From contig NZ_JAGGOO010000022.1 of NCBI RefSeq assembly GCF_018614415.1, forward strand, positions 1 to 64,000: 64,000 nt of DNA, written 5' to 3'. The notes under the pieces were generated by a model, which was not told where the DNA came from, made no database searches, and saw nothing but the letters and a program-made list of their open reading frames with translations. This DNA is from Streptomyces sp. ISL-12 (GTDB taxonomy: Bacteria; Actinomycetota; Actinomycetes; Streptomycetales; Streptomycetaceae). Shown here piece by piece: positions 46,148 through 54,301 of the stretch; the first letter of the stretch is position 1, and each line of letters begins with the position of its first letter. A program made the translations under genes and the position numbers.

Positions 46148-46542
46148 AGATCCAGGGCAAGATGTTCATCTGGCTGAGCGTCTTCATCCTCGTCATGGCG
46201 ATCGTCTATGGCGTGTGGTCGAAGGAGCCGGCCGGTACCACGGCGCTCTTCCTGGCCTTCGGGCTCTCGATCATGATCGGCTTCTACCTCGGCTTCACCG
46301 CCAAGCGGGTCGACGCGAGCGCCTCGGACAACAAGGAAGCGGACGTCGCCGACGAGGCCGGCGAGGTCGGGTTCTTCAGCCCGCACAGCTGGCAGCCGCT
46401 CTCCCTGGCCATCGGCGGCGCGTTCGCCTTCACGGCCGTGGCGATCGGCTGGTGGCTGATGTACTTCTCGGCCCCGCTGCTGCTCATCGGTCTGTTCGGC
46501 TGGGTCTTCGAGTACTACCGCGGTGAGAACCGCACCCAGTAG
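46144..46542 (+). CDS. ctaF: Cytochrome c oxidase subunit IV (actinobacterial)
   Basis: A 132-aa subunit with four hydrophobic helices (about 7-25, 32-53, 88-106, 109-124) separated by an acidic loop. This is the actinobacterial CtaF type, needed for assembly of the supercomplex. Its GTG overlaps the ctaD stop. The transcript ends at the hairpin just downstream. Confidence 0.93.
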   Translation: MKIQGKMFIWLSVFILVMAIVYGVWSKEPAGTTALFLAFGLSIMIGFYLGFTAKRVDASASDNKEADVADEAGEVGFFSPHSWQPLSLAIGGAFAFTAVAIGWWLMYFSAPLLLIGLFGWVFEYYRGENRTQ

Positions 46543-46562
46543 CACATCGGATCACCGAAAGG

Positions 46563-46592
46563 GCCCGGACACTCCGCCAGGAGGGTCCGGGC
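46563..46592 (+). terminator. Terminator after ctaF
   Basis: Arms 46563-46570 and 46585-46592 (GCCCGGAC / GTCCGGGC) enclose an inner CTCC-GCCA-GGAG stem with one mismatch, followed by TCCTTCTTT, a rare T-rich tail. Confidence 0.85.
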
Positions 46593-46670
46593 TCCTTCTT
46601 TCGGCGCAGCGCGCCACCCGTCCGGCTTACCCACCGCGCCGCCCCGCGCCGGGCTTCCTACGTTGAGGCC

Positions 46671-47945
46671 ATGAGCCACTTCGTTCACTCCCCGGCGTCC
46701 AGGCGCACCGCCGTCGGCTGCACGCTGCTGGTCATGGCGCTCGGCGCGGGCGCCACCGGCTGCGACGGCGACGAGAACCCGCTGGCGGCGGCGCCGTACG
46801 ACGCGGCCGGCACCATCACCTTCAACGGTCCCGTGGGCGCGGGGAAGAAGGCCGACCCCGACAAGCCCCTGGAGGTCGTCGCCGAGGGCTCCGACGGGCG
46901 CATCACGGACGTCACGGCCAAGGACGCGGCGGGCCGCTACGTGGCGGGCGAACTCTCCGCCGACGGCGCCCGCTGGCACAGCACCTCACCGCTGGCCGCG
47001 AACGCCTCCTACACGGTCCGGGTCAGCACCGAGAGCGGGGACGGCGCACCCGGCCGCAAGGTGCTCACCTTCGACACCGGCAAGCCCACCGCCAAGAAGC
47101 GCCTCGACATCACCTTCGGGCCCGAGGCGGGCACCTACGGCGTCGGCCAGCCGGTCACCGCCGAACTGAGCGAGCCCGTCAAGGACCCGGCCCAGCGCAA
47201 GACCGTCGAACGGGCCCTCAAGGTGCAGTCCACGCCCGCGGTGGAGGGCGCCTGGCACTGGGTGGACGACGAGGAACTGCACTACCGCCCCAAGGACTAC
47301 TGGCCCGCCCACGCCACCGTCCGGGCCCGCTCCACCCTGGAGGGCATCAAGATCGGTGACCGGATGTGGGGCGGCCGGACCGAGGAGCTGAAGCTCTCCA
47401 TCGGCGACCGCGTCATCGCCGTGACGGACGCCGCGTCCCACACGATGACGGTGTTCCGCAACGGCGAGGAGATCAAGCAGATCCCGGTCACCACCGGCAA
47501 GCCCGGCTTCGAGACCCGCAACGGCGTCAAGGTCGTGCTGGGCAAGGAGCCGTTCGTCCGGATGCGCAGCACCACCGTCGGCATCGCCGAGGGCTCCTCG
47601 GAGTCGTACGACCTGCCCGTCCACTGGGCCACCCGGGTGACCTGGAGCGGCGAGTACGTGCACGCCGCCCCCTGGTCGGTCGGCTCCCAGGGCTCGGCCA
47701 ACGTCAGCCACGGCTGCACCGGCATGAGCACCGGCAACGCCGAGTGGTTCTTCGACACCGTCCGCGAGGGCGACCTGGTCGAGGTCGTCAACTCCTACGG
47801 CGACACGATGGAGACCTTCGGCAACGGCTTCGGCGACTGGAACCTCGACTGGGACAAGTGGCGCACGGGCAGCGCCCTCACCGGCGGCAACCCGAAGGCG
47901 ACCCAGCCGGAGGACACGGCCCGTCTCCGCCCGACGACGGCCTGA
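46671..47945 (+). CDS. Lipoprotein L,D-transpeptidase (YkuD) with Ig-like domains
   Basis: A 424-aa wall enzyme making 3-3 peptidoglycan cross-links. The signal peptide ends in a lipobox (GATGC, about residue 31). Two Ig-like regions follow (about 45-140 and 142-245), as in mycobacterial Ldt enzymes, then a YkuD domain (about 250-375) with catalytic Cys349 in VSHGCTGMS. It lies between the ctaF terminator and a converging gene and has no evident link to respiration. Confidence 0.93.
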   Translation: MSHFVHSPASRRTAVGCTLLVMALGAGATGCDGDENPLAAAPYDAAGTITFNGPVGAGKKADPDKPLEVVAEGSDGRITDVTAKDAAGRYVAGELSADGARWHSTSPLAANASYTVRVSTESGDGAPGRKVLTFDTGKPTAKKRLDITFGPEAGTYGVGQPVTAELSEPVKDPAQRKTVERALKVQSTPAVEGAWHWVDDEELHYRPKDYWPAHATVRARSTLEGIKIGDRMWGGRTEELKLSIGDRVIAVTDAASHTMTVFRNGEEIKQIPVTTGKPGFETRNGVKVVLGKEPFVRMRSTTVGIAEGSSESYDLPVHWATRVTWSGEYVHAAPWSVGSQGSANVSHGCTGMSTGNAEWFFDTVREGDLVEVVNSYGDTMETFGNGFGDWNLDWDKWRTGSALTGGNPKATQPEDTARLRPTTA

Positions 47946-47955
47946 GACACCCAGG

Positions 47956-47977
47956 GGGGCGGGAACACCCCCGCCCC
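47956..47977. terminator. Bidirectional terminator between converging genes
   Basis: Arms 47956-47963 and 47970-47977 (GGGGCGGG / CCCGCCCC) around AACACC. Confidence 0.7.
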
Positions 47978-48379
47978 TCAGGCGCTCTGCAACTTCCGCT
48001 GCCGCAGAAGGGACGCCAACGCCGAGGCGAACTCCACCGGCTCGACCGGCAAGGTCACCGCGGCGTCGGCCCGGCTCCACGTGGCGAGCCACGCGTCCTG
48101 CGGACGCCCGATCAGCAACAGCACCGGCGGACAGGCGAACACCTCGTCCTTGATCTGCCGGCACACCCCCATCCCCCCCATCGGCACGGCCTCGCCGTCC
48201 AGCACGCACACGTCGACCCCGCCCCGGTCCAGCTCCTTCAGGACCGCGGCCGGCGTCGCGCACTCCAGGAACTCCACGACGGGCACGTCCGGAGCGGGCC
48301 TGCGGCCGGTCGCCAGCCGCACCTGCTCCCGCGTGGTGGAGTCGTCGCTGTAGACCAGTACCGTGACGGTCGGCTGCAT
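47978..48379 (-). CDS. Stand-alone receiver-like protein
   Basis: A 133-aa single domain with a response-regulator receiver pattern: VTVLVYSDDSTTREQVR at the start, VDVCVLDGEAVPMGG in the phosphoacceptor position, and LLLIGRP where the Thr strand should be. The Asp of VLDGEA could be the phosphorylation site, but the acidic pocket and the conserved Thr and Lys are not clear, so it may be a pseudo-receiver. No output domain is attached. GGAGGAAG lies before the ATG. It is divergent from ctaE, so the two share a 192-base promoter region with a palindrome. Confidence 0.75.
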   Translation of the reverse strand: MQPTVTVLVYSDDSTTREQVRLATGRRPAPDVPVVEFLECATPAAVLKELDRGGVDVCVLDGEAVPMGGMGVCRQIKDEVFACPPVLLLIGRPQDAWLATWSRADAAVTLPVEPVEFASALASLLRQRKLQSA

Positions 48380-48560
48380 GCTTCCTCCGAGAGGTCGGGG
48401 CCCGTTGGGCCGTAGCCCGTTGCGCGGGATGCTACTCCCTCCCACACCCCGTCAACACCGGGCGAAACACGGCTTCCCACGGCCTGTTGCTGGGCCATAC
48501 GGGCAGTCCGGGAGGGGTGAACACTCCGAACGGCACCCCCGGGAGTGAGGGCGGGATAAG

Positions 48561-48581
48561 CGACCGACATAATGTCGGTCG
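48561..48581. promoter_or_regulatory. Perfect 21-bp palindrome across the ctaE start
   Basis: CGACCGACAT, central A, ATGTCGGTCG. The ctaE ATG (48572-48574) begins the right arm. As DNA it could be an operator with CATAAT (48568-48573) as a -10 in its centre. As RNA it gives an 8-bp stem with AUAAU loop that would hold the start codon. Confidence 0.6.
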
Positions 48582-49192
48582 TGGCGACAGCAACGACAGT
48601 AGATACCGGGCACGCGCACCCGTCGGTCAACCGGCCGAACCTCACCAGTGTCGGAACCATCATCTGGCTGAGTTCCGAGCTGATGTTCTTCGCGGCCCTC
48701 TTCGCGATGTACTTCACCCTCCGATCGGTGACGGGTCCCGATCACTGGAAGGAAATGGCGTCCGCCCTGAACTTCCCGTTCTCGGCGACCAACACCACGA
48801 TCCTGGTGCTCTCCTCCCTCACCTGCCAGCTCGGCGTGTTCGCCGCCGAGCGCGGTGACGTGAAGAAGCTCAGGATGTGGTTCATCGTCACCTTCATCAT
48901 GGGTGCGATCTTCATCGGCGGTCAGGTGTTCGAGTACACCGAGCTGGTCAAGAAGGACGGCCTCTCGCTGTCCTCCGACCCGTACGGCTCGGTGTTCTAC
49001 CTGACCACCGGCTTCCACGGCCTGCACGTGACGGGTGGTCTCATCGCCTTCCTGCTGGTCCTCGGCCGTACCTACGCGGCCCGGAGGTTCACCCACGAGC
49101 AGGCGACCGCCGCCATCGTCGTGTCCTACTACTGGCACTTCGTCGATGTCGTCTGGATCGGCCTCTTCGCCACGATCTACATGATCAAGTAG
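48572..49192 (+). CDS. ctaE: Cytochrome c oxidase subunit III
   Basis: Membrane subunit of the aa3 oxidase. The 206-aa protein has five transmembrane helices, with [18 protein letters not shown] near 34-51 (the conserved Glu motif), [11 protein letters not shown] and [14 protein letters not shown] at the end. There is no Shine-Dalgarno before the ATG. An in-frame GTG at 48581 sits 7 bases after CATAAT and could be a leaderless start (203 aa). It opens the second respiratory unit; qcrC follows by 67 bases. ctaE apart from ctaCDF and next to qcr is the actinobacterial order. Confidence 0.95.
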   Translation: MSVVATATTVDTGHAHPSVNRPNLTSVGTIIWLSSELMFFAALFAMYFTLRSVTGPDHWKEMASALNFPFSATNTTILVLSSLTCQLGVFAAERGDVKKLRMWFIVTFIMGAIFIGGQVFEYTELVKKDGLSLSSDPYGSVFYLTTGFHGLHVTGGLIAFLLVLGRTYAARRFTHEQATAAIVVSYYWHFVDVVWIGLFATIYMIK

Positions 49193-49259
49193 GCGCGGAC
49201 CGCTCCCGCGCACACATCCAGAAGCATCGACGCAGAAGATCCTGACACCGGGGTAATCC

Positions 49260-50069
49260 GTGAAAAAGCTCTCCGCACGACGACGCCACCCGTTGGCGGC
49301 GATCGTCGTCCTACTCCTCGCGCTGGCATGCACCGGGGGGCTCTACGCCGTGTTCGCGCCCGCGGACAAGGCGCAGGCCGATGAAACGGCCCAGTCCCTC
49401 GCCATCGACGAGGGCAAGAAGCTCTACGCCGTCGGCTGTGCCAGCTGTCACGGCACCGGCGGTCAGGGCACCACCGACGGCCCCAGCCTGGTGGGCGTGG
49501 GCGCCGCGTCCGTGGACTTCCAGGTGGGCACCGGGCGCATGCCGGCCCAGCAGCCGGGCGCGCAGGTCCAGAAGAAGAAGAACATCTACTCGCAGGCCGA
49601 GATCGACCAGCTCGCGGCCTACATCGCCTCGCTCGGCGCCGGTCCCGCGATTCCCTCCGAGGAGAAGTACGGCACCGAGGGCGCGGACGTCGCCGAGGGC
49701 GGTGAGCTGTTCCGCACCAACTGCGCGCAGTGCCACAACTTCACCGGCAAGGGCGGCGCGCTGACGAACGGCAAGTACGCCCCGTCCCTCGAAGGCGTCT
49801 CCGCGAAGCACATCTACGAGGCCATGCAGACCGGCCCGCAGAACATGCCTTCGTTCCCCGACACCACGCTGACGGAGCAGAACAAGAAGGACATCATCGC
49901 GTACCTGAACGCGGTCAACGGGGACGAGACCGTGGACCCGGGCGGTCTTTCGCTGGGCGGCCTCGGGCCGGTCAGTGAGGGCCTCTTCGGCTGGATCTTC
50001 GGGCTCGGCTCCCTCATCGCCGTCGCCGTGTGGGTCGCCGCTCGGACCGCAAAGGCCAAGAAGTCATGA
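49260..50069 (+). CDS. qcrC: Dihaem membrane-bound cytochrome c subunit of bc1 complex
   Basis: Carries electrons inside the bc1-aa3 supercomplex, replacing soluble cytochrome c. The 269-aa protein has an N-terminal anchor (about 11-33), two c-type haem sites (CASCH 60-64 and CAQCH 155-159) with distal Met residues, and a C-terminal transmembrane helix (about 240-262). The GTG has a weak GGGG upstream. The stop overlaps the qcrA start as ATGA. Confidence 0.97.
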   Translation: MKKLSARRRHPLAAIVVLLLALACTGGLYAVFAPADKAQADETAQSLAIDEGKKLYAVGCASCHGTGGQGTTDGPSLVGVGAASVDFQVGTGRMPAQQPGAQVQKKKNIYSQAEIDQLAAYIASLGAGPAIPSEEKYGTEGADVAEGGELFRTNCAQCHNFTGKGGALTNGKYAPSLEGVSAKHIYEAMQTGPQNMPSFPDTTLTEQNKKDIIAYLNAVNGDETVDPGGLSLGGLGPVSEGLFGWIFGLGSLIAVAVWVAARTAKAKKS

Positions 50070-51118
50070 GTAGCCAAGACATTCCAGAAGAGAACCTGCC
50101 CGCAGCGCGGGACCACGCCCACGGCGAGGTGGCGGACGAGCAGCACCCGTTCGCCGACCCGGGGCTGCCGCCCCACGAGCACCGCGTCCAGGACATCGAC
50201 GAGAAGGCCGCGAGGCGCTCCGAGCGCGCCGTAGCCTTCCTGTTCACCCTGTCGATGCTGGCCACGGTCGCCTTCATCGCCGCGTTCGTGGCGATCGACC
50301 ACGAGAAGTCGATCTACGTCTTCCCGATCGGGCACATCAACGCGCTGAACTTCGCCCTCGGCCTGACCCTGGGCGTGGCGCTGTTCTGCATCGGCGCGGG
50401 CGCGGTCCACTGGGCCCGCACCCTGATGTCCGACGTGGAGGTCGCCGACGAGCGGCACCCGATCGAGGCGTCCCCCGAGGTCCGTGCCAAGGTGCACGCC
50501 GACTTCAAGCAGGGCGCCAAGGAGTCCGGCTTCGGCCGGCGCAAGCTGATCCGCAACACGATGTTCGGCGCGGTCGCCCTGGTGCCGCTCTCCGGTGTCG
50601 TGCTGCTGCGCGACCTCGGCCCGCTGCCCGAGGACAAGCTGCGCCACACCCTGTGGAACAAGGGCAAGCTGCTCGTCAACATGAACACCAACGAGCCGCT
50701 GCGTCCCTCCGACGTCGCGGTGGGCTCCCTCACCTTCGCCAAGCCCGAGGGCCTGGAGGAGCACGACGAGGAGTTCCAGAACGAGATCGCCAAGGCGGCC
50801 CTGATGATCGTCCGGCTCCAGCCGGACAACATCAAGGACAAGCGCGAGCTCGAGTGGTCGCACGAGGGCATCGTGGCGTACTCGAAGATCTGCACCCACG
50901 TCGGTTGCCCGATCTCCCTGTACGAGCAGCAGACGCACCACGTGCTCTGCCCCTGCCACCAGTCCACCTTCGACCTCTCCGACGGCGCCCGGGTGATCTT
51001 CGGTCCCGCCGGTCACGCCCTGCCGCAGCTGCGCATCGGCGTGAACGACGAGGGTTACCTCGAAGCGCTCGGCGACTTCGAGGAGCCCGTCGGTCCTGCA
51101 TTCTGGGAGCGCGGATGA
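50066..51118 (+). CDS. qcrA: Rieske iron-sulfur subunit of bc1 complex
   Basis: Holds the 2Fe-2S cluster that accepts electrons from menaquinol. The 350-aa actinobacterial form has three transmembrane helices (about 57-80, 94-115, 168-190), whereas other Rieske proteins have one. Cluster ligands are Cys276 and His278 (CTHVGC) and Cys295 and His298 (CPCHQS). A long N-terminal His/Glu-rich cytoplasmic region precedes the first helix. Coupled by ATGA to qcrC and qcrB. Confidence 0.97.
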   Translation: MSSQDIPEENLPAARDHAHGEVADEQHPFADPGLPPHEHRVQDIDEKAARRSERAVAFLFTLSMLATVAFIAAFVAIDHEKSIYVFPIGHINALNFALGLTLGVALFCIGAGAVHWARTLMSDVEVADERHPIEASPEVRAKVHADFKQGAKESGFGRRKLIRNTMFGAVALVPLSGVVLLRDLGPLPEDKLRHTLWNKGKLLVNMNTNEPLRPSDVAVGSLTFAKPEGLEEHDEEFQNEIAKAALMIVRLQPDNIKDKRELEWSHEGIVAYSKICTHVGCPISLYEQQTHHVLCPCHQSTFDLSDGARVIFGPAGHALPQLRIGVNDEGYLEALGDFEEPVGPAFWERG

Positions 51119-52752
51119 GTACTACTGAGAGCACCACGGCCCGCTCTCGCGGGAAGGCACCGGCCGGCGAACGCGTCGCCGACTGGGCCGACGGCCGGCT
51201 CGGGATCTACTCCCTGGCCAAGGCCAACATGCGCAAGATCTTCCCCGACCACTGGTCGTTCATGCTGGGCGAAGTGTGCATGTACAGCTTCATCATCATC
51301 ATCCTCACGGGTGTGTACCTGACGCTGTTCTTCCACCCGTCGATGAACGAGGTGGAGTACCACGGCAGCTACGTCCCGCTGCAGGGCCAGCTGATGAGCG
51401 AGGCCTTCAAGTCGACGCTCGACATCAGCTTCGACGTGCGCGGTGGTCTGCTGATCCGGCAGATCCACCACTGGGCGGCGATCATCTTCCTCGCCGGCAT
51501 GTTCGTGCACATGATGCGCGTCTTCTTCACCGGCGCGTTCCGCAAGCCGCGTGAGATCAACTGGCTGTTCGGCTTCCTGCTGTTCGTCCTCGGCATGTTC
51601 ACCGGCTTCACCGGTTACTCGCTCCCGGACGACCTGCTCTCCGGCACCGGTGTCCGCTTCACGCAGGGCGCGATCCTGTCCGTGCCGATCGTCGGCACCT
51701 ACATCTCGATGTTCCTGTTCGGCGGGGAGTTCCCGGGGACCGACTTCGTCGCCCGGTTCTACTCGATCCACATCCTGCTGCTGCCGGGCATCATGCTCGG
51801 GCTCATGGTGGGCCACCTGATCCTGGTCTTCTACCACAAGCACACCCAGTTCGCGGGTCCCGGCAAGACCAACAAGAACGTCGTCGGCATGCCGCTGCTG
51901 CCGGTGTACATGGCCAAGGCCGGAGGCTTCTTCTTCCTGGTCTTCGGTGTGATCGCGGCCATCGCCGGCATCGCGTCCGTCAACCCGATCTGGGCGCTCG
52001 GCCCGTACCGGCCCGACCAGGTCTCCACCGGCGCCCAGCCCGACTGGTACATGGGCTTCGCCGAGGGTCTGGTCCGTGCCATGCCGGGCTGGGAGATCAA
52101 CTTCTGGGGTCACACGCTCGTCCTGGGTGTGTTCGTCCCGCTGGTGATCTTCGGTGTCTTCCTCGCGGCGATCGCCGTGTACCCGTTCATCGAGTCCTGG
52201 GTCACCGGGGACAAGCGCGAGCACCACATCCTGGACCGCCCGCGCAACGCCCCGACCCGTACGGCCTTCGGCGTCGCCTGGGTCACGGCGTACATGATCA
52301 TGCTGATCGGTGGTGGCAACGACATCTTCGCCACCCACTTCCATCTCTCGATCAACGCCGTCACCTGGTTCGTCCGCGTCGGCTTCTTCGCCGGCCCGGT
52401 CATCGCCTTCGTGATCACCAAGCGGATCTGCCTCGGCCTGCAGCGCCGGGACAAGGAGAAGGTGCTGCACGGCCGCGAGTCGGGCATCATCAAGCGCCTG
52501 CCGCACGGTGAGTTCATCGAGGTGCACGAGCCGCTCAGCCAGGAGCAGATGTACACGCTCACCGCGCACGAGCAGTACAAGCCGGCCGAGATCGGTCCGA
52601 CCGTGGACAAGAACGGCGTCGAGCGGAAGCCGAAGAGCACCGAGAAGCTCCGGGCCAAGCTCAGCAAGTCCTACTACGGCGAGGAGTCGCAGATTCCGAA
52701 GCCGACCGTCGAGGAGTACCGGGAGATCACCAGCGGCCACGGCCACCACTGA
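51115..52752 (+). CDS. qcrB: Cytochrome b subunit of bc1 complex
   Basis: Oxidises menaquinol and transfers protons. The 545-aa protein has the cytochrome b core with haem ligand helices (IRQIHHWAAIIFLAGMFVHMMRVF and SIHILLLPGIMLGLMVGHLILVFYHKH), the Qo-site motif near PDWYMGFAEG, and an actinobacterial hydrophilic C-terminal extension of about 120 residues ending GHGHH. Start coupled to qcrA by ATGA. Confidence 0.97.
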   Translation: MSTTESTTARSRGKAPAGERVADWADGRLGIYSLAKANMRKIFPDHWSFMLGEVCMYSFIIIILTGVYLTLFFHPSMNEVEYHGSYVPLQGQLMSEAFKSTLDISFDVRGGLLIRQIHHWAAIIFLAGMFVHMMRVFFTGAFRKPREINWLFGFLLFVLGMFTGFTGYSLPDDLLSGTGVRFTQGAILSVPIVGTYISMFLFGGEFPGTDFVARFYSIHILLLPGIMLGLMVGHLILVFYHKHTQFAGPGKTNKNVVGMPLLPVYMAKAGGFFFLVFGVIAAIAGIASVNPIWALGPYRPDQVSTGAQPDWYMGFAEGLVRAMPGWEINFWGHTLVLGVFVPLVIFGVFLAAIAVYPFIESWVTGDKREHHILDRPRNAPTRTAFGVAWVTAYMIMLIGGGNDIFATHFHLSINAVTWFVRVGFFAGPVIAFVITKRICLGLQRRDKEKVLHGRESGIIKRLPHGEFIEVHEPLSQEQMYTLTAHEQYKPAEIGPTVDKNGVERKPKSTEKLRAKLSKSYYGEESQIPKPTVEEYREITSGHGHH

Positions 52753-52776
52753 TCCCCGAGCGTCGCCACGCCACGG

Positions 52777-52813
52777 CGAAGGGCCCCGTCCGATCTTCGG
52801 ACGGGGCCCTTCG
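52777..52813. terminator. Strong terminator after qcrB, 17-bp stem
   Basis: Arms 52777-52793 and 52797-52813 with loop TCT, 24 bases beyond the qcrB stop. Confidence 0.9.
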
Positions 52814-52837
52814 TCATGCCCCCGGGCTGGATAGGGT
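52810..52837 (+). promoter_or_regulatory. Possible trpD promoter
   Basis: TTCGTC (52810-52815), 16 bases, TAGGGT (52832-52837). It overlaps the end of the qcrB terminator and would start transcription about 60 bases before trpD. Confidence 0.35.
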
Positions 52838-52902
52838 GGACCCGGTTCCGAACGCGGTTCCGGATCCGGTTCTTTCCGATCTCACTCTCACAGGAGCGGC
52901 AG

Positions 52903-53967
52903 ATGAGCGCTGTGACCCCCGCTGGAGGCGACACCGCGGCGGGCCGCTCCTGGCCCGTCCTGCTGAACGGACTGCTGGGCGGACGGGACCTGTCCGCCGA
53001 CGAGACCGCGTGGGCGATGGACACGATCATGCGCGGCGAGGCGACCGACGCGCAGATCGCCGGGTTCGCGGTGGCGCTGCGGGCCAAGGGCGAGACCGTG
53101 GACGAGATCGGCGGCCTGGTCCGCGCGATGTACGAGCACGCCCATGTGATCCAGGTGCCCGGCGACACGGTCGACATCGTCGGCACCGGCGGCGACGGCG
53201 CCAAGACCGTCAACATCTCCACCATGTCGGCGATCGTCGTCGCCGGCACGGGCGCCAAGGTCGTCAAGCACGGCAGCCGCGCGGCCTCCTCGGCCTCCGG
53301 CGCCTCCGACGTCCTGGAGAAGCTCGGCGTCAATCTGGAGCTGACCCCGAAGCGGGTGGCCGAGGTCGCCGAGGAGGCGGGCATCACCTTCTGCTTCGCG
53401 GTGAAGTTCCACCCCGCGCTGCGCCACGTCGCCGCCGCCCGCGGCCAGCTCGGCATCCGCACGGTCTTCAACTTCCTCGGCCCGCTGACCAACCCGGCCA
53501 AGGTCCGCTCCCAGGCCATCGGCGTCGCCGACGCCCGGATGGCCCCGATCATCGCCGGGGTCTTCGCCGAGCGCGGCAACTCCGCGCTGGTCTTCCGCGG
53601 CGACGACGGGCTGGACGAGCTGACCACGACGGCCACCTCCCGGGTGTGGGTCGTGCGGGACGGCATGGTGACCGAGGAAGTCTTCGACCCGCGCGACGTC
53701 GGCATCGAGATCGTGCCCGTCGAGGCGCTGCGGGGCGCCGACGCCTCCTACAACGCGGACGTGGCCCGCCGGCTGCTGAGCGGCGAGCCGGGCCCCGTAC
53801 GGGACGCGGTGCTGCTCAACTCGGCGGCGGCCCTGGTGGCCCTGGAGCCCGGCGAGGAGCCGCTGACCGACCGCATCCGGGCCGGCATGGCACGCGCCGC
53901 CGAGTCGATCGACTCGGGAGCGGCCCGGCACGCCCTGGAGCGCTGGGTGGCCGCCAGCAACGCCTGA
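52903..53967 (+). CDS. trpD: Anthranilate phosphoribosyltransferase
   Basis: Joins anthranilate to PRPP in tryptophan synthesis. The 354-aa protein has the PRPP-binding [14 protein letters not shown] motif, [18 protein letters not shown], and the [12 protein letters not shown] region of the family. The ATG at 52903 has AGGAG 7 bases upstream; an open extension to 52816 lacks homology. It stands alone: no other trp gene is in the window. A hairpin downstream ends its transcript. Confidence 0.96.
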   Translation: MSAVTPAGGDTAAGRSWPVLLNGLLGGRDLSADETAWAMDTIMRGEATDAQIAGFAVALRAKGETVDEIGGLVRAMYEHAHVIQVPGDTVDIVGTGGDGAKTVNISTMSAIVVAGTGAKVVKHGSRAASSASGASDVLEKLGVNLELTPKRVAEVAEEAGITFCFAVKFHPALRHVAAARGQLGIRTVFNFLGPLTNPAKVRSQAIGVADARMAPIIAGVFAERGNSALVFRGDDGLDELTTTATSRVWVVRDGMVTEEVFDPRDVGIEIVPVEALRGADASYNADVARRLLSGEPGPVRDAVLLNSAAALVALEPGEEPLTDRIRAGMARAAESIDSGAARHALERWVAASNA

Positions 53968-53982
53968 CGGCGCCTGTGACGT

Positions 53983-54016
53983 CCGTCCCGTGATCCGGAC
54001 ACGGGTTGCGGGACGG
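53983..54016 (+). terminator. Candidate trpD terminator
   Basis: Arms 53983-53990 and 54009-54016 (CCGTCCCG / CGGGACGG) with a small inner CCG/CGG pair, 16 bases after the stop. Confidence 0.55.
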
Positions 54017-54042
54017 CGATCACCTCACGTACGTTTTCGAAC

Positions 54043-54160
54043 CAGGTCATGAGTGACAGTCATGAGGCCCCGGCCGACTGTCCGGCAACCCTCCGTCCGT
54101 GGCGGGGTGCCCCGGGTGAAGACCAGGCCGTGGACAGCAAGGTCCACGGCAAGCGCGGAC
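54043..54160 (+). ncRNA. SAM-IV-like riboswitch
   Basis: Core features fit the SAM-I/SAM-IV clan. A closing P1 is formed by GGTC (54045-54048) and GACC (54121-54124). A P2 is GACAGT/ACTGTC with the conserved CCGGCAACCCTCC segment, followed by GGGGTGCCCCGGGTGAAGACC. A P5 hairpin GTGGAC-AGCAAG-GTCCAC (54130-54147) lies outside P1, as in SAM-IV. It would sense S-adenosylmethionine. It precedes a SufS-like gene by 140 bases, linking that gene to sulfur metabolism. The class call is from recognition of the conserved segments. Confidence 0.8.
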
Positions 54161-54180
54161 CCCTCGCGTACCAGGGGTCC
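54157..54180 (+). promoter_or_regulatory. Hairpin after the riboswitch, possible expression platform
   Basis: GGACCCCT (54157-54164) pairs with AGGGGTCC (54173-54180). No T run follows. It lies 10 bases before the Shine-Dalgarno of the mini-ORF, so control could be by translation or by attenuation. Confidence 0.5.
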
Positions 54181-54203
54181 TGGGTCGTCCGAGGGAGTCT
54201 CCC

Positions 54204-54224
54204 GTGAATCAGCGAATGCGCTAG
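54204..54224 (+). CDS. Possible six-codon leader peptide
   Basis: GTG AAT CAG CGA ATG CGC TAG encodes MNQRMR. AGGGAG lies 7 bases before the GTG, a better site than that of the downstream gene. The Shine-Dalgarno can pair with TCCC just before the GTG. It sits between the riboswitch and the SufS-like gene and contains a second Met codon. The call rests on position and ribosome binding site only. Confidence 0.4.
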   Translation: MNQRMR

Positions 54225-54301
54225 GGCCGCCGAGCCCCGCCTCCGCACCCCCCTTTCTTTCTCTTCCTTCGCCTCGCGCGTCGTACTCACGGGAGTCCGC
54301 C

